The translations under genes and the position numbers were made by a program. The notes under the pieces were generated by a model. The model was not told where the DNA came from. It was given only the letters and a program-made list of their open reading frames with translations, and did no database searches. A stretch of 64,000 nt of DNA, taken from Thinopyrum elongatum (Eukaryota > Streptophyta > Magnoliopsida > Poales > Poaceae). The stretch lies in NCBI GenBank assembly GCA_011799875.1, contig CM022300.1, forward strand, positions 237,596,807-237,660,806, in the 5' to 3' direction. Positions 23,011-33,923 of the stretch are shown here, piece by piece (positions within the stretch are counted from its first letter, which is position 1; every line of letters begins with the position of its first letter).

Positions 23011-25078
23011 ACAGCTGCAAAGGATTCGCCGCGACTGGGCAAAGAAATGGTTCAACTATGAAAACATTTGCGAAAACTATCAGATCTGGTGTGCCTTCAC
23101 ACCGCCGTGGAACGACTGCATAGCTGAAAATTGCATTGGGCCAGACGATGAAAAAGTCTGACCACCAGCGCCTTCAAACGCTCATCCTAAATGCCTCAAA
23201 ACCATCGCGGATTTTCCTGATGAAGTAGCCAAGAGGGCGAAGGCTAAATCCAAGCATGATGCTAGGCAAACGAAGAAACATCAAGTCGAAGCTAAAAACG
23301 TCGCGCTGACTCGGCAAGACGTACAGAAGAAAAAGGATCATCCATCCAAAGGAAGAAAGTCCAGAAAGTCCGTTTCTCCTTGTGCTTCCCGAAAGAAAAC
23401 CATTTCCAGGAAATCTAAGAAGTTAGTTTCTAGCTCTTCTAATGAGTCATCCAGCGAAGATGCTAATGAAATTCCCATGTATGATCAACATGCCATTCTC
23501 AATAAGCCATCCAACAGCCCCTCACCCGTGAAAGTTTTAGCATCACCAAGAAAATCTCCAAGGCATGCACCAAGTCCCCTCACTGACAAACCTTCGGGTT
23601 CTACTGCTGCGAAGAGAAAGCTGATGCCTGAAGGAAAAGCTGAAGTATTTGCCAAGAAGGCCAAACCCAGTGTTCCTGCTTCCACGGAGGAACAAAAGTA
23701 TGACTTCAATCTTATTATTGATGTGATTGAAAGTGCTGCTTACGATGCAAAATCTTCTGATATAAGCAGTCTGGGACTTCCTGATGATGTTACCAAAATG
23801 GTAATGAAATATTTCATTGAGCTGAGGAAAATTAGCAAGAAGCTGAATCAGGCTGTTAAGGACAAGCAAACCCTCAAGCAAATGAGGAGAGATGCCAACA
23901 CTGAATCCGAAAGGAAAGGTCTGAACAAAAAGATTGCTAAGCTCAAAAAGGCACTCAGTCTGATGAGAAATGACAAAATTGATTGGCTCTTGCGACTGAA
24001 AATGGAAATTTCTCAGCTGTGTGACAGAAAGAACAATGAGATTGACCACAAGGCTGATCTTGCTCGAAGGAGAATCAAAGAAGAAAAACGTCAAAAAGCA
24101 ATGCAAGAGCCAGCAAACCGAAGTGAATCAAAGATCGCCGCCTTCAGACTGCTCAACCAATTGATTCAAGTACTCCCTTGCAGTAGATTCCGCCATCTCC
24201 ACCTCATGAGGATGAACCCATGCATCAGGCTGGCCATGTAGAAGTTATCATTCCTACTCCAGCAGCGCAAGAGCAACAAGATGTTGTTGATATCTTCCTC
24301 GAAAAGGATGATGAAGGAAATACCTCACCCAAGCAGCAAGCCCCAGCTGATGATGATGTTTATGAGGAGATTGAGGTTGAGAAGGCAGACCCATCGCCTC
24401 CTAGGAAATTGCAAACTCAGCCCTCTGGATCTAACAAGGAGAAGAATGACAAGATTGAGGGGGAGTTAAATGCTTCCCGAGAAAAGACCACCTCGGTCGC
24501 ATCATCTGGTGCCCCTACCTAGATGGATGTTGATCCTGCTCCTCGTTCCACTACAACACAGTTGGAAGAGGAAGAAAAGAAATTTGAAGAGCCCATGGCT
24601 CACGAAGTAATTGTTCCACCAGTTGTGTCACAAGAGTCCGAGAAAGAAGCTGTTGTAACCCCAGCCGATAGAAATACCATGAAAGAAAAGGCCCTAGTGC
24701 TCGAAAGTCAGAAAGCCATTGAAGGAGTTCTAGCGAGCAAAAATGATGGTCAGTCAAGTTCCTCGAAGAAGTTAGCCCAAGAAAAGTCAAGGAATCCTCG
24801 TGCTCCCCTTAAGCCTATTGAGGAAGGTGTGCAAGCACCTGATGACATTCGGACCAGGAATGTGAGTGAAGAACATCTGAAAAATCCTTTGGAAATATTT
24901 CCTTTGTTCCCAGTTGAAGATGGCCCAAATGGTCCTACATTTAACGAGCAGTTTCATCTTTAGAAACTTGCATTCTTTGGGACCAGCCCATATGAAGGAG
25001 AAAGAACTTCCATGTCACCAAGGTCGTGGACAAAGGAACAGGCTGTGTATTATGCTCGCATTTTGTATGAAAAGAATC

Positions 25079-25083
25079 ACGTC
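25079..25083. repeat. TSD of element C, left copy (ACGTC)
   Basis: The right copy at 31590-31594 reads ACATC. One transition separates them, and the host reading frame is restored when one copy is removed. Confidence 0.85.
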
Positions 25084-25979
25084 TATCAGCGTTCTGGGAA
25101 CCAAGGTACCCAGACTTGCCTGCCTGTGGCCCACAGCATGGCACCTTCGGCGGCCTAGTAAGGCCTAGTTTCAACACCAACAAGACAAGACCCTCGCGAG
25201 GGGCCAAGCCTCGCGAGGCAGACAGCACCAAGACCTCCTGAGGGAGCGGTCTCCCTAGGCTGCCTCCTAAGGAGCGGAGATTTCTATGCAGGTATCCAAC
25301 CTCACGAGGTTGCGGTGACGTAGGCCATGATGACCAAGGCCAAGCGGGCGCCAGTGGGCGCAGAGAAGACAGTTTCTTCTTTGTTGCTAAGGAGGCAAGC
25401 GCAGGCGTGGGTTCCCAAGGAATCAGGCAAAGGTTTCCATTCCAGTGCAACGAGACCAAGACACCCAGGACGGCGGGACGGATATCATCGCTGAGCCCAC
25501 CATGGCGTCACGACCATAAGCTTTGCAGGCGAAGACCACCTTTCATCAGGATAAGATGTACTACTTGTCCCCTTTCAAATTGGCCACTGTGGGATCCCTT
25601 CGCGCCTTTGCTTTGGAGGAAGAGGACCAAGGCCACTATAAATATAGGCTAGCCACCACCGTAGAGGAGGACGAACCCCCCGGGACCGAACCGAACTAAA
25701 GGACGACTCACCCTCACCCCAGAGCAGACCTCGCGAGGTTGTTCTTCCCTTGTACTAGATCATCCCCAGCCCCTGGTGAGGCAAATCCACCACAAAGCAG
25801 GAGTAGGGTCTTACACCGCAAGGTGGCCAGAACCTGGGTAAACTGCCGTGTCCATCTCCTTCCTTGATCCATCAAGCTAGGCTGTAGGGCGACGGTTTGG
25901 TTGGTTGGATAGGTTGAGTTCTTCGCACATGCCCCAGAGTTCGAACCTTTCTTGGGTCTGCGAAGCCCTGAATCCGACT
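25084..25979 (+). repeat. Element C 5' LTR, 896 bp
   Basis: Starts TATCAGCGTTCTGGG; the right LTR has TGTTGGCGTTCTGGG, so the left terminus has suffered transitions including loss of TG. TATA-like CACTATAAATATAGG lies near 25636. It ends GAATCCGACT. Confidence 0.9.
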
Positions 25980-26043
25980 TTTGGCGCACTAGGTAGGGGT
26001 GTGTTGAAGTTTCTCTCCCACCACTCGCTCCGCCGTCGTTCCT

Positions 26044-26990
26044 ATGGTCGACACTCGCTGTGTCTGTGCCGAGCGCCGGGCCGCTGGCATCGCCCAGACA
26101 TCACCCGCGGGCAACGCCGCTTTGTCTCCCCGGTGGCTTACGCCGCCATCGACCCTGCTGCCCGCGAATAGCAGGACTCGTCACTGCCACCGTCCGTGCA
26201 GCGCGACGGCTGCACTGCGACCCCATCATCAACTCCAGCCGTGGCATCGTCTTCTCATGTTCGTCGCAGGCCGGCGAACACGCGGGCTGCCCTTCTCATG
26301 GCGCGTGAGCTTCTACGCTATCGTCTGGCCAACGACCTCTATGATGACTGGCTCGCCCGCATCGCCGAGCTCGTCAAACGCCGCAGGTGAGGCCCCTGCA
26401 CCGTCCCATTCGCCTCGTCATCCGCCATCCCTGGCGGGCGACGTGGCTCACGGCGCGCCTCCCCCTCCTCCTCTGCACGGCACGGACCCCGAGCCTAGGC
26501 GTGAGGCACCCCAGTGCGACCCACTGTGCAGAGCGCCAGCGCACGATGAAGAAAGCTGCAAGGTGGTGCAACGGCCCCAAGGAGAGACGAGCGCGCTCCC
26601 AGCGCCGCCGCGTCAAGACCGCGTGCCGCCAGAGGCGGTGACACGCAGGCGCCAAGACCAAGCTCCTCCCATGCGACTGGCCACTGTGAGTGTGGCAGGC
26701 TGCCATGCTTTCACCTCGGAGTTGTGCCGTGTCGTCTGGCCCGGCAAGTTCAAGCCGGATCTGCCTCCACACTATGACGGCACCCCCGACCCCGCTGAGT
26801 TCCTCCACTCTACGAGCTGAGCATCGAGGCGGCGAACGGCAACGACAAGGTCATGGAGAACTGGTTCCCCATGGCCCTCAAGGATGGCGCGCGTTCTTGG
26901 CTCCTGAACCTCCTGGTGGGGTAGATCTCCTCCTGGGATGAGCTACGCGAGCGCTTCATTGCCAACTTCCAGGGCACTCGGTGGGGGCTG
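26044..26990 (+). pseudogene. gypsy gag remnant of element C
   Basis: The frame from ATG 26044 has 258 codons, Pro/Arg-rich at first. It ends in a recognisable Ty3/gypsy gag core (FKPDLPPHYDGTPDPAEFLH). A frameshift near 26812 moves the core into another frame (SIEAANGNDKVMENWFPMAL, then a TAG, then SSWDELRERFIANFQGT). The order and spacing fit the retrotransposon gag domain. The C-terminal gag, protease and most of RT are missing. Confidence 0.65.
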
Positions 26991-27499
26991 AGAACTCAGA
27001 TGGCGAGGGTGCCATCCTGCCTTCTGAGGCCATCCAAAAGAAGAAGAAGCAGCTCCTCCCAAAGGGCCACCAGGAGGCTGGAGTGCCCGACGGTCATGCC
27101 TCAGGCCCCGAGCCCTCTGCTGGGGCGTCTTCCCCACTCGGCACAGGCCCCGAGCCCTCTGCTGGGGCGTCTTCCCCAGTCGGGGGCTCTCATCTGGAGG
27201 GCCTCTGACCTGACCAGCGTCACGAGGGAGGCGTTCGGGCACCACGTGGGGGCGTGCTTCAACGCGTGCCTCCGTGAGCAAGGCGCAAGGCGAGAGGCTC
27301 CAGGCGTTCAGGAGTTCATCGCCAAGGTGATCGAGGAGCTTCAGGAGGCGCGAGCCATGTGTGGCGAGCATCGCCCCGCATCATCCAGTGCAACTGCTGC
27401 CCCTGACATGGGTATCGAGTTGCGCGTCTGCGTCAACATCCCAGGTCTCAATAGGGTTGCTTCTCAGGAGCTCTTATGGTCGTCCCGTGTTGGACGGAG

Positions 27500-27610
27500 T
27501 GGGGGCTGCCCCCGCAAATACATCTGCATGCCGTTCGGCCTGCTGAACATGGTTGCCTTGCACCAGCGCTACATGCAGGACGTCCTGGCGGCTCACGAGG
27601 CCCGACGCCA
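27500..27610 (+). pseudogene. Possible RT fragment of element C
   Basis: The short segment YICMPFGLLN followed by a Gln-Arg-x-Met-like stretch resembles the thumb-proximal motif of Ty3/gypsy reverse transcriptase (MPFGLxNA...F/YQR). The YxDD box and the rest of RT are absent. It is joined directly to gag-distal sequence, so a large internal deletion is likely. The call rests on about 25 residues. Confidence 0.4.
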
Positions 27611-27904
27611 GGCGGTCCTGACAGAGGAGGTGCCGGACCCTCGTGAGCTTCCCGGGCCTCCAGAGTCTCCCGAGCCTCAGGAGCCAGCCGGCTCGTGAGG
27701 AGCGATCTCCACAGCACGCGCCTTCAGCTACTTCAGCGCTTCTACAATGATGTTGCCAGGTGACTTTTTGGTTTGTTCAACTGAGGGTGCCCCTCGGGTT
27801 GCATCATCCTCAGGCAGCACTGGCTTTGCCTTCATGAGTTTCCTAAGTATCTCAACTACTTGTTCGGTGCTTCGTCACTATGATGTCGCTGCGCCCTCGC
27901 GAAT

Positions 27905-28312
27905 CCACCCGCGACCGCCTCATGATTAAGGACTGGCACGGCGTCTGTGCTCTGGTTTGTCCCTGCAGCATCGACAACCCCAAGCGACCGAGCTCTGTCC
28001 CGCGGGCCAGCTCCTATGTGCGTCACCTCCCGTGGTCCTTGGTGCATTGTTCTCGCATGAGCTAATCGCGTGTGGGCAAGTGCGGGCGCACGGCCCGGAT
28101 CGTACAACCACAGTTTGGCGCTTCGCCGTAGCGGGAGCCGTGCGCCGGCTGTTTTTCCGTGGGATCATTGCATGAGAAGACTTGGCACGGCGTCTGTGCT
28201 CGTGTCCGTCCCTGCAGCGTCGATAAAACCAATGGCAGAGCTCAGTCTAGCGGGCCGGCCCAGTTTACGTCACTTCCTGGGGTCATTGGTGTCCGGCCTT
28301 GTCATGCGATAA
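27905..28312. repeat. Two diverged direct repeats in element C internal region
   Basis: GGCACGGCGTCTGTGCTC, followed by GTCCCTGCAGC and a TCGATAA/TCGACAA segment, occurs near 27936 and again near 28183. The copies are about 130 bases each. Confidence 0.6.
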
Positions 28313-28854
28313 CCTCCGGAGGGGCATTTGGCGCAGGACCCCCAATCACCCCGCAGGTTTCTTACGCATGCCCCACACTGCAAAAATCAGGCGCAACCCG
28401 CCTTGAGGTAGGGCCTCGTGAGTCCCGCGCTGGCTCACGAGTGCCCAGATATACCTCCTCCAATTCTGCCATCCTAGCCACACATACGAACGGGGATGTA
28501 CACACCCCGGAGTCTCCCCCAGTGGAAACTCCCACCCACGTACCAGTGGCAGCCCCATGCTCCGCGCTGGCGGACGACATGGTCGAGGAGCGACTATGCC
28601 CACGATAAAGTGGAAGCACCATGCTCTGCGCTGGTGAATAAACAACTGAGGGCGCCCTCGCGGCCGCACCAACCTCAGGATAGCCTCTCGGCTCTATGAT
28701 CGGCAACACCCCACAGCTTCCCCCTCGGGAGGATCGCACGAGGGGGCTGGACATGGGGGCTGTGCTTAGGCCCCGCTTGGCACACGCTACCCTACCAGGT
28801 CCAGGTACCTGGTGTTCTCGCGTTCCCCCCAGGTGAAAGCTGGTGGTCAAAGGT

Positions 28855-30115
28855 ATGAGGGCTGCTCGCACGTCAAGGGGGGCCTCATGAGCATCGCGAC
28901 TCAGGGGCCTCACTAGTCACGTAGCCCCTCGCCCCTTGGTGTCTTCCTGGTGATCCGGACGCCCCAACGGCGGTCGAGGTATGCGCGGGGCTGGGCCCTG
29001 TCGACGCAGAGCGCGAAGTCCTACACCCCGGCGTCCATGTTTCCTTCATAAGGGCTGCTCGCACATCAAGGGGGACCTCCTGAGCATCACGACTCAGGGG
29101 CCTCACTAGTCACGTAGCCCCTCGCCCCTTGGTGTCGTCCTGGTGATCCGGATGCCCCAACGGCGGTCGAGGTATGCGCGGGGCTGGGCCCTGCCGACGC
29201 AGAGCACAAAAGCAAACATGAAGGAAACTTGGCGCAATAAGGAAACCACGGGGTCCCAATAATTATTACAAGCACAAATTGTTCCACGAGGCACGGTAAA
29301 TGTTGCAGGGTAAAACTAAGAAGGAACGCCACTGCCGCACCTGCCCCGCTCGTTGGAAGCCCCTCGTCGACAATGCTGCCACCATCCTCACCGCTTTCGA
29401 CTTTTGCTGCTGGAGCCTAAGAGATGGGAACCTCCGAAGGCAGGATCATGAGCAGCTTCGCCAACACCTCGCCACCGCGGAAGGATACCGCGTACATGCC
29501 ATGGGGCCCAACCCCTCCTAGGTACCCCCTCAGAGCCAGCCACTCTTTTCTTGCGCAAGTCGCTTGCATGTTAAAGGGGGGCCCTTGAGCACCGCGCCTC
29601 AGGGGCTCCTACCAGCCCTCGAGCCCTCACCCCCTTGCCTTGACCACGGCATCACGACCTGGCATACCAGCGGCGGCCGAGCCTCGCTCGAGAGCCGGGT
29701 CCCGAGGACGTAGAGTACCACGACAAGTGGGAGAGATGGAGTCGGTAGGAGCCCTGCGGGGGGTGCCATCAGGAGAAGGGCGCAGCCTAACGTCGCACAA
29801 GAAGCTCGCCCTCGCAACAAGGAAACCACCGCAGGCTCACCAAGATAAGTCACTTCACACACCCGGGCGCAAACACCATAATCGGCGTTTCATCTCTCGT
29901 GATTTTGCTCAGGCAAGGGAACTCCTCTTTCAGTCCTTCGGGAGCTGCTTGCGCGCCAAAGGGGACCTCCTGAGCATTGCGCCTCGGGGGCTCTTACCGG
30001 ACCTCGGGCCGCTCACCACCTGGCCTTGACCACGGCATCGCGACCTAGCATACCACCGACGGCCGAAGCTTGCCTAGGGACTGGGTCCTGTCGGCATAGA
30101 GCACTAAGCTACCGC
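28855..30115. repeat. Four diverged 150-170-bp repeat modules in element C internal region
   Basis: Modules starting near 28858, 29046, 29565 and 29940 share the order GCTGCTCGCACGTCAAGG, a CTGAGCATCGCG/CTCAGGGGC block, a GCCCCTCGCCCCTTGG-like block, and GCGGTCGAGGT...CTGGGCCCTGTCGAC. The first two copies are close to identical; the last two are more diverged. No coding function was found. Confidence 0.65.
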
Positions 30116-30209
30116 GAGAATAAAAAGAGGGAACCGTGCCCAAGCGAGAGACACAAACACAACATAAGTTGGGGATGCTAACATTAAGGCAAAAGTGTCA
30201 CGATCTTTA

Positions 30210-30230
30210 CACCCCCCCCCCCCCCCCGCG
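30210..30230. repeat. Poly-C tract
   Basis: An uninterrupted run of about 17 C residues precedes GCGGGGCCG. It is a simple mononucleotide repeat, possibly length-variable or a sequencing-sensitive site. Confidence 0.7.
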
Positions 30231-30693
30231 GGGCCGTTCATGACTTTTGTGCAGGAATGAAATGAAAGGAAAGGACCTCCTGAGGATCGCGACCCAGGCG
30301 GTGTCGCCCATGATGCCTGGCCGGCGCCATTTCTCCCTCAAGCCCGAGCGCGGCGGTGCGGTGGCTCGTCGCTGTCGTCGTCGCTTCAGCTTGGTTCGGA
30401 GGAGGCATCGCTGCTGCTGGAGGAATCATGGACAAGGCCAACGGCAAGTTCACTGCGAGGGGCCTCGCCGATTTGCTGGCCTGTGAGGGGGTCGCCGTCT
30501 CGATCGCCTCCCCTGGGGCAGCACTCCAGACATCGGTCGTCCTCTCCGAAGACCTTGAAGAAGAGAGTCAATGTCCCATCAAGCGCCATGTGTCGGCTCG
30601 GTCCACGGGTGATTGGGGCCCGCGGCGCTTTGCCCTTGCCCTTTGGCTTCGCCTCGAAGCCAAGTCCGAGCGCGCCTTGAGCCCGGGGGCTAC

Positions 30694-31589
30694 TGTTGGC
30701 GTTCTGGGAACCAAGGTACACAGACTTGCCTGCCTGCGGCCCATGGCGTGCCACCTTCGGTGGCCTGGTACAGCCTAGTTTCAACACCAACAAGACAAGA
30801 CCCTCATGAGGGGCCAAGCCTCGCGAGGCAAACAGCGCCAAGACCTCCCGAGGGAGCGTCCTTTCCAGGCTGCCTCCTGAGGAGCGAAGATTTCTATGTA
30901 GGTATCCAACCACACGAGGTTGCGGTGACGCAAGCCATGATCTCCAAGGCTAGGCGGGCGCCAGTGGGCGCAGAGAAGACAGTTTCCTCTTTGGTGCTAA
31001 GGATGCAAGCGCAGGCGTGGGTTCCCGAGGAATCAGGCAAAGGTTTCCATTCCAGTGCAACAAGACCAAGACCGCCAGGACGGCAGGATGGATGTCATCG
31101 CCGAGCCCACCACGGCGTCATGACCAGAAGCTTTGCAGGCGAAGACCACCTTTCATCAGGATAAGATGTACTACTTGTCCCCTTTCAAATTGGCCACTGT
31201 GGGATCCCTTCCTGCCTTCGTTTTGGAGGAAGAGGACCAAGGCCACTATAAATATAGGCTAGCCACCACCGTAGAGGAGGACGAACCCCCCGGGACCGGA
31301 CCGAACCGAAGGATGACTCACCCTCACCCCAGAGCAGACCTCGCGAGGTTGTTCTTCCCTTGTACTAGTTCATCCCCAGCCCCTCGTGAGGCAAATCCAC
31401 CACAAAGCAGGAGTTAGGTCTTACACCACAAGGTGGCCCGAACCTGGGTAAACTGCCATGTCCGTCTACTTCCTTGATCCATCGAGCTAGGCTGTAGGGC
31501 GACGGGTTGGTTGGTTGGATAGGTTGAGTTTTTCGCACACGCCCTAGAGTCCGAACCTTTCTTGGGTCTGCGGAGCCCTGAATCTGACA
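30694..31589 (+). repeat. Element C 3' LTR, 896 bp
   Basis: TGTTGGCGTTC...CTGACA, preceded by a purine-rich tract and followed by the TSD copy ACATC. Confidence 0.92.
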
Positions 31590-32908
31590 ACATCTTCAAG
31601 CACAAGATTTTGGATTTTGCTGAGCTCGAAAGTTTACCCTGTTTCCATCACACCATCGAGCAAATTGAACTTGTCTTCCTGAAGAGTTTCCTTCACTTCA
31701 ATCATGGTTGGAATCATGAAGTCATTCATAAATTCTATGCCACTCTTTATATCATAGGAGATCTTACAGATAACAGCACTTGGATACTCGAATGGATGAC
31801 AGGAGAGGAGAAGATCAAATGCTCGGCAGATCAGTTCTTAGCACTATTTAATACTCCGGGGTGCAAATTTGTTGCAAATCGTGAACACAGGTTGCACTAT
31901 TGGGAAGTATCCGAAACTCATCTTCATATGCTGATGGACCCCAAGCTTGTTGGTGATGAATGCATAGAGATAAATCCAAATAATCTGGCATATAAGAACA
32001 ATGTACTTTTCTACATCCTCTGCAAGTCCCTCACTCCAACTAACAGGCCAGAAACCATAAATGGCATCATAGGAAATGCACTTCTTGCCACTACTCAGGG
32101 TATTCGCTTTGATATCCTAGATCTTTTCATTCACAACTTGGCCTGTGTAGCTCATAGCCCTCAAGCCTTGAAGCCATATGCACCTTGGGTCATGTATGCT
32201 ATTGAGCAGCTCCTTGAAGAAAAGTTCTACTGTCCATATATTCCAAAAGTTTACATGCCATCAATCCGCGACACGCTAACGATTGTGAAGGACATAGGCA
32301 AAAGAAAGATGCCAATGGATGCTACCACTTCTGCTATGCCTGTCTCTGCTAGTGATCCGAAGGTCAAGAAGGCTAAAGTTGAAATTCCTCATGAAGAAAA
32401 TCCTTTAGTATATGAGATTTCTCTTCGCACTCAGCAAGCCCTGGAAAGCCATATTAAGCTTGATAGGAAACTGAAGTTGGAAATGATGACAGAGATCAAA
32501 TTGCTTCAAAATTATTCTCGCCGAGCTCTCCTATATGAGAAGGAACAGAAGAAGCGCTCCTAGACCCTTTTGCCCAAGCATTACATTCTCAAGAAACTTT
32601 CTGCCAAGGGTATCGAGAAGGAATATGATCATCTAGAGTTGTTTGAAGTATCTTGCATTCGAAGGCAAACCCCAGTGCTCCCTAAGTGTTCTGCATCCAC
32701 TGACCTGCTGTTTGTCAAACCTGATGATGATCTTGAAGACACAGCAGGAACTTTTATCTACAAGCCAGATGCACCTCGCAATGCTACTTCCGACGTTGAT
32801 CCCGAAGCCTGTGCTGCGTCTCCAACTCCTGCTTCATCCTTGACCATTGCTCGCTCTGCTTCTCCGAACAGTTCGAGTTCTGATTCTGAGGATTCTTCGG
32901 ACGATTAG

Positions 32909-33923
32909 TTCCTCACATGCATTCTCTTTCCTTTTTGACACTTGTTGACAAAAAGGGGGAGAAGAACATCGAGTGATAGATCAGTGGGTTATTCGCAGGG
33001 GTGTTTCCTTTCGCCATTTGCTTAGCTCTCGAACTATTTGGCTTTCTTTGAACAATTTGCTTTCGGAACTTGAAGCACCGTCTGTGGTGTTGAAATACTT
33101 GGTTGTCATGTACTATTAATAACCACCCCCCTGCAATGCTATTTGCTTCCAAATTATCTGTTTGCAGGTGAAATTAAAAGTTTACTTCCTTGCAATGATT
33201 ATCCTCTATACTTATCTATCGTGCAGGCAAAGTAACAGCATTTCAAGGAGGATTGGAAATCACGCCTCTCAAAGAAGAGACATTTCACTCTTTGAAATTA
33301 TTTGTTTTATGGATAGATATTCTATAATGATCATAATTCACCATCTAACCTTGCAGGAGAAGAAAATTAGCTTCAGATTAAATTTCTTAAGATTCAAAAG
33401 TGAAATCTTTCTATCTTTTCATAAGCTGTTTTCCTCACATATATCCTTTGTATCATCTATGTTGCAGGAAAACCTCATCTGAAGCATATCTACTCCGAGT
33501 AATATACCTTTGTTTCCCTTGCTCTGATTCTCCTCGAGTATCTAACTTGCAGGGAACTCACTTCTTGTGTGGATTCAAACTGTGTTCTAAGCAAATCCTC
33601 ATGGCTTATCCTTCGTCACTAATCATTTCAAAGTATTCGCTATATTTTCAAAGATTGTGTGTGACAGGAAATACTTAAGACACTGTCAAGCGTATTGAAA
33701 GATACCACCAATGAGATCATATGTCAATATCACTCGTACGAAGATTCATCTCGCTACCTACCGTTTCATCTTCCATGCATTCGATGCATATCTTCAGGGG
33801 GAGCGTGTTTTATCTTCGTAATTATCTCTCGTCATTGTTATCCTTCGCATTCCATTTCATTCCATTAACTATCTTTCGATGCGTTCTGTTTTGTCAACAA
33901 TCATCCAAAAAGGGGGAGATTTT
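32909..33923 (+). other. Element F 3' untranslated region with repeated TTGCAGG motifs and two polypurine tracts
   Basis: No ORF was recognised. Purine tracts CAAAAAGGGGGAGAAG (near 32947) and CAAAAAGGGGGAGATT (near 33907) bracket the region; the second directly primes the LTR at 33924. Between them T-rich stretches ending in (T/G)GCAGG recur near 33165, 33222, 33350, 33462 and 33548, each resembling a plant 3' splice site. Confidence 0.6.

Larger units (their letters stand above)
25084..31589 (+). mobile_element. Element C: degenerate Ty3/gypsy retrotransposon inserted in element F gene
   Basis: The two LTRs are exactly 896 bp each (25084-25979, 30694-31589). They differ at roughly 8-10 percent of positions in the part I compared, so the insertion is older than B. 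A gag remnant lies at 26044-26990, and a short RT-like piece lies near 27500-27600. The rest of the 4.7-kb internal region is repeat-rich and non-coding. Purine-rich GCCCGGGGGCTAC precedes the right LTR, giving plus orientation. Confidence 0.9.
23012..32908 (+). pseudogene. Element F 'putative plant transposon protein' (Transposase_32-like, env position), split by element C
   Basis: The reading frame starts inside the protein at 23012 (RIRRDWAKKWFNYENICENY), reads through TGA 23159-23161, and continues through a Lys/Ser-rich segment and a charged coiled coil (to about 24180), where a frameshift occurs. It then continues (24220-25083) through TAG stops at 24520-24522 and 24961-24963. Element C interrupts it after ...YEKNHV. 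The frame resumes exactly in phase at 31595 (FKHKILDFAELESL) with the Transposase_32-like domain (31595-32560: LHFNHGWNHEVIHKFY, FNTPGCKFVANREHR). TAG at 32561-32563 is followed by an open tail ending in a Ser/Asp-rich segment at TAG 32908. In SIRE-type elements an extra ORF sits downstream of pol at this place; the env-like label is inference. It is clearly a dead copy. Confidence 0.75.

Noticed and set aside
28855..30115. Regularly spaced repeats examined as a possible CRISPR-like array
   Set aside because: Units are 150-170 bp, diverged, eukaryotic retrotransposon sequence. No short identical repeats with unique spacers.
25980..30693. Searched for a complete pol in element C
   Set aside because: Only about 25 residues resemble RT. 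No YxDD, RNase H or integrase motifs were seen in any frame.
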